Shown: positions 5,081 to 6,594 of the stretch, piece by piece | Numbering within the stretch: position 1 is the stretch's first letter | Layout of the letters: each line of letters begins with the position of its first letter | Source of the DNA: UBA668 sp049318165 | GTDB lineage: Bacteria > Actinomycetota > Acidimicrobiia > Acidimicrobiales > Ilumatobacteraceae | Length of the DNA stretch: 6,594 nt | NCBI GenBank assembly: GCA_049318165.1 | Contig: JBMOGW010000199.1 | Span: forward strand, 1 to 6,594 | Reading direction: 5' to 3' | The notes under the pieces: model-generated | What the model was told of the DNA's origin: nothing | The model's input: only the letters and a program-made list of their open reading frames with translations | Database searches by the model: none | Translations under genes and position numbers: made by a program

Positions 5081-6301
5081 TCAGCCACCCCAGGGGGCGA
5101 AGCTGCCGGACCGCAGGTACAGCACGTACGCGGCGAAGGCGTTGAGCTTCGGGTCGTACAGCTTCGAGGCGTTGGTGATGCCGATGTCGGCCAGCCACGA
5201 GCGGTGCACGTTGTAATAGATCTGGAAGAGCCCGTAGCAGCAGTAGTTGCGCACGCTCGGGTTGAGGTTGCTCTCCCGCGTGGCGATCGCGATCGCCTTG
5301 TCCTCGAGGTTGTCCGGCCACACGTCGCGGATGATCTTCGCCACCTGGGCCTTCGAGTAGCTGGCGGTGGGCGCCGGGGCGGCGGTGGTGGTGGGCTTGG
5401 GTGCGGTGGTGACCGGCGCCGCGCTGGGTGCCGAGGGCACGGTGGCACCGGCGGGCAGACAGATGGTGCGGCCGGGATAGAGCGGCGTGGACGTGGTGGC
5501 CGTGTTGACGGCGAGCAGGTCGCGCAGCGCGACGTTGGCGCGGTCGGCGATGACGAGCCAGGCGTCGCCCGACCGCACGGTGTACTTCGCGCCGCACGCG
5601 GTGGGTCGGGTGCGTTCGGCCGTCGCCGAGGCGGTGGCGCCGGACGTGGACTTGGTCGCCGTGGTGGTGAGCACCTTGCTGGACGCCGCGGGGGCCGTCT
5701 GCGCTGCTGCGGCGGGAGCTGCGGTGGGATCGGGGTTCACCGGCACGGCGGGCGGCAACGACTCGACGTCGATCGCCGCCCAGGGGCTGGTGGAGCCGCC
5801 GGCGACCTCGATGGTGGTGGCGGGGCTCGGTGCGGAGGTGGGCGTCCCTGTCGGGTCGGTGCCGGCTGCGGCGGCGACGGCGGTGTCGGCGATCGCGGCC
5901 GGGTCGTCGCTGCGCATCGACAGCGCCACCGGGACGGCGAGCGCCGTGACGATGGCTGCCACGCCGAGGCGGCGGATCAGCGGGTCGACGTGACGCGTGG
6001 CCTGGCGGACCGGGCCGGCCAGCACCTCGGTGACCACCGGGATGGACTCGGTGATCGGACGTGGGACGGCGATGGGCCCGGTGTCGTCGTGGTGGGTACG
6101 GCTGCCGACGGAACCGGGGCGACGTGCGGCCCGGGGGGCCGAAGTGGCCGAGGTGGCCGAGCGGCGTGACGGGCGGCCGAAGCGGCGTTCGGGCACCCGG
6201 CTCCAGAACTCGGTCTCGACGTCGTCGATGCCGAGGGGGGCGTCGGCACCGGGAGCCGCAGCGCCGCGGGGGTCGTCGAAGGAGTCGATGTCGTGGTCCA
6301 T
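5081..6301 (-). CDS. Single-pass membrane protein with LysM and lysozyme/transglycosylase-like domains
   Basis: A 406-residue protein likely to bind and possibly cut peptidoglycan. Residues 1-110 are a polar, Arg-rich, presumably cytoplasmic region. Residues 112-128 (L-G-V-A-A-I-V-T-A-L-A-V-P-V-A-L-S) form one hydrophobic segment after R110/R111, giving an N-in, C-out topology or an uncleaved signal anchor. Residues 130-235 are an Ala/Pro/Thr linker. A LysM domain follows at 236-283 (Y-T-V-R-S-G-D-A-W through L-Y-P-G-R-T-I-C-L-P), bracketed by C236 and C281, which could form a disulfide. A second Thr/Pro linker leads to a C-terminal domain (315-406) with A-T-R-E343-S-N-L-N-P and Y-G-L-F-Q-I. 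These match the catalytic Glu and core of SLT/goose-type lysozyme folds. The domain ends only three residues after A-P-W, which is short. ATG 6301 has a GGAGGTGA SD. The upstream frame extension to 6385 crosses the likely promoter. Confidence 0.85.
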   Translation of the reverse strand: MDHDIDSFDDPRGAAAPGADAPLGIDDVETEFWSRVPERRFGRPSRRSATSATSAPRAARRPGSVGSRTHHDDTGPIAVPRPITESIPVVTEVLAGPVRQATRHVDPLIRRLGVAAIVTALAVPVALSMRSDDPAAIADTAVAAAAGTDPTGTPTSAPSPATTIEVAGGSTSPWAAIDVESLPPAVPVNPDPTAAPAAAAQTAPAASSKVLTTTATKSTSGATASATAERTRPTACGAKYTVRSGDAWLVIADRANVALRDLLAVNTATTSTPLYPGRTICLPAGATVPSAPSAAPVTTAPKPTTTAAPAPTASYSKAQVAKIIRDVWPDNLEDKAIAIATRESNLNPSVRNYCCYGLFQIYYNVHRSWLADIGITNASKLYDPKLNAFAAYVLYLRSGSFAPWGG

Positions 6302-6343
6302 GGTCACCTCCGCCGATCCGCCAGGGCCCGTCCGGGCCGTGAA

Positions 6344-6384
6344 TGTTGCAGTTGGTCTACTCGTGCCGTCATGAAATTGCAACA
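6344..6384. repeat. Spaced inverted repeat around the LysM-gene promoter region
   Basis: TGTTGCA (6344-6350) and TGCAACA (6378-6384) are perfect 7-nt inverted copies, with centres 34 bp apart. They bracket the predicted promoter and could be paired operator half-sites or chance. Nearby CACAGT repeats add to the repetitive look of this stretch. Confidence 0.35.
6354..6382 (-). promoter_or_regulatory. Possible promoter of the LysM/lysozyme-like gene
   Basis: Minus-strand TTGCAA (6382-6377) and TAGACC (6359-6354) are 17 nt apart and about 53 nt upstream of the ATG. A better -35 match, TTGACA (6393-6388), has no -10 at 16-18 nt. The region is AT-richer than its surroundings. In the leader, GGCCC/GGGCC (6325-6338) could form a small hairpin. 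The call is tentative. Confidence 0.3.
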
Positions 6385-6452
6385 CTGTGTCAACTGTGTG
6401 ACGGACGTCCCACGCCCGGTCCGGGGTGCCTGACCTGGGGTTTCGAAAACGT

Positions 6453-6489
6453 CAACGGCCCGGCGACTTTTTCGGTCACCGGGCCGTTG
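6453..6489 (-). terminator. Strong hairpin terminator after tRNA-Ser
   Basis: CAACGGCCCGG (6453-6463) pairs with CCGGGCCGTTG (6479-6489), an 11-bp perfect stem. It is extended inward by GAC/GTC after one C-A mismatch, with a T-rich loop. On the minus strand it begins 7 nt after the tRNA-Ser 3' end and is followed by ACGTTTTC, a weak U-run. It should stop tRNA transcripts before the LysM gene. Confidence 0.75.
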
Positions 6490-6496
6490 GATCACG

Positions 6497-6588
6497 CGGA
6501 GAGGGTGGGATTTGAACCCACGGACCACTTTAAAGGTGGTCCCCGCATTAGCAGTGCGGTCCGATCGACCAGACTCCGGCACCTCTCC
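6497..6588 (-). tRNA. tRNA-Ser (anticodon GCT)
   Basis: A 92-nt class II tRNA on the minus strand. The acceptor GGAGAGG pairs with CCTCTCC. The anticodon stem CCGCA/TGCGG encloses CTGCTAA, with anticodon GCT at 6552-6550, reading AGC and AGU. The long variable arm has a 7-bp stem GGACCAC/GTGGTCC, the hallmark of tRNA-Ser. The T-stem is GTGGG/CCCAC with loop TTCAAAT. The discriminator base is G and no CCA is encoded. Its promoter lies beyond the window. Confidence 0.96.
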
Positions 6589-6594
6589 AGGCGG

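Noticed and set aside
5060..6169. Long plus-strand open frame of 369 codons opposite the LysM gene
   Set aside because: Its product is a Gly/Arg/Asp-rich repeat-like sequence that simply mirrors the Ala/Pro/Thr linkers on the other strand. The minus frame has recognisable LysM and lysozyme-like domains and a strong SD.
6302..6452. Cyclic di-AMP (ydaO-type) riboswitch upstream of the wall hydrolase
   Set aside because: Such switches precede some actinobacterial wall-hydrolase genes, but I could not recognise their conserved core here, and the space after the tRNA-Ser terminator is short.
1..6594. CRISPR array or insertion sequence
   Set aside because: There are no regularly spaced repeats and no transposase frame on either strand. 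The integrase fragment is the only mobility-related gene seen.

Overview
This 6.6-kb window is high-GC chromosomal DNA that looks actinobacterial, possibly from the Acidimicrobiia/Ilumatobacter group. That placement is inferred from GTG starts with strong Shine-Dalgarno (SD) sites, LysM/Pro-Ala-Thr wall proteins, tRNAs without an encoded CCA, and very GC-rich coding (47 of 60 bases at 2221-2280). It was not tested by any search.

Left end, plus strand: the C-terminal part of a UBP-type zinc-finger protein (cut by the window edge), followed 4 nt later by a RimJ/RimL-like GNAT acetyltransferase. These converge on a minus-strand operon across a 29-nt gap that holds a hairpin and a 16-nt perfect palindrome.

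Minus-strand operon, read from right to left: a short-chain dehydrogenase (SDR), a type II NADH dehydrogenase-like flavoprotein with a quinone-site motif and a Lys-Pro tail, and an SRPBCC/AHSA1-type protein. Spacing is tight: a 26-nt gap, then an ATGA stop/start overlap. Dehydrogenation of a small substrate followed by passing NADH electrons to the quinone pool would fit, but the substrate is unknown.

Centre, about 3594-4928: this has the look of an accessory island next to a tRNA-Arg(ACG) gene. It holds a two-gene nucleotidyltransferase/HEPN cassette (MNT-HEPN, toxin-antitoxin-like) with an ATGA overlap. A plausible leaderless promoter precedes it, with an inverted repeat between the -35 and -10 boxes. 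It also holds a 57-codon remnant of a tyrosine integrase (core-binding domain only) just downstream of the tRNA 3' end. The integrase SD lies inside one arm of an 8-bp inverted repeat.

Right end: a 406-residue single-pass membrane protein with a LysM domain and a C-terminal lysozyme/transglycosylase-like domain, then tRNA-Ser(GCT), with hairpin terminators after each tRNA. The most notable content is the MNT-HEPN cassette, whose HEPN protein lacks the canonical R-x4-6-H RNase motif, together with the integrase relic beside it. Except for the first two genes, everything is on the minus strand.
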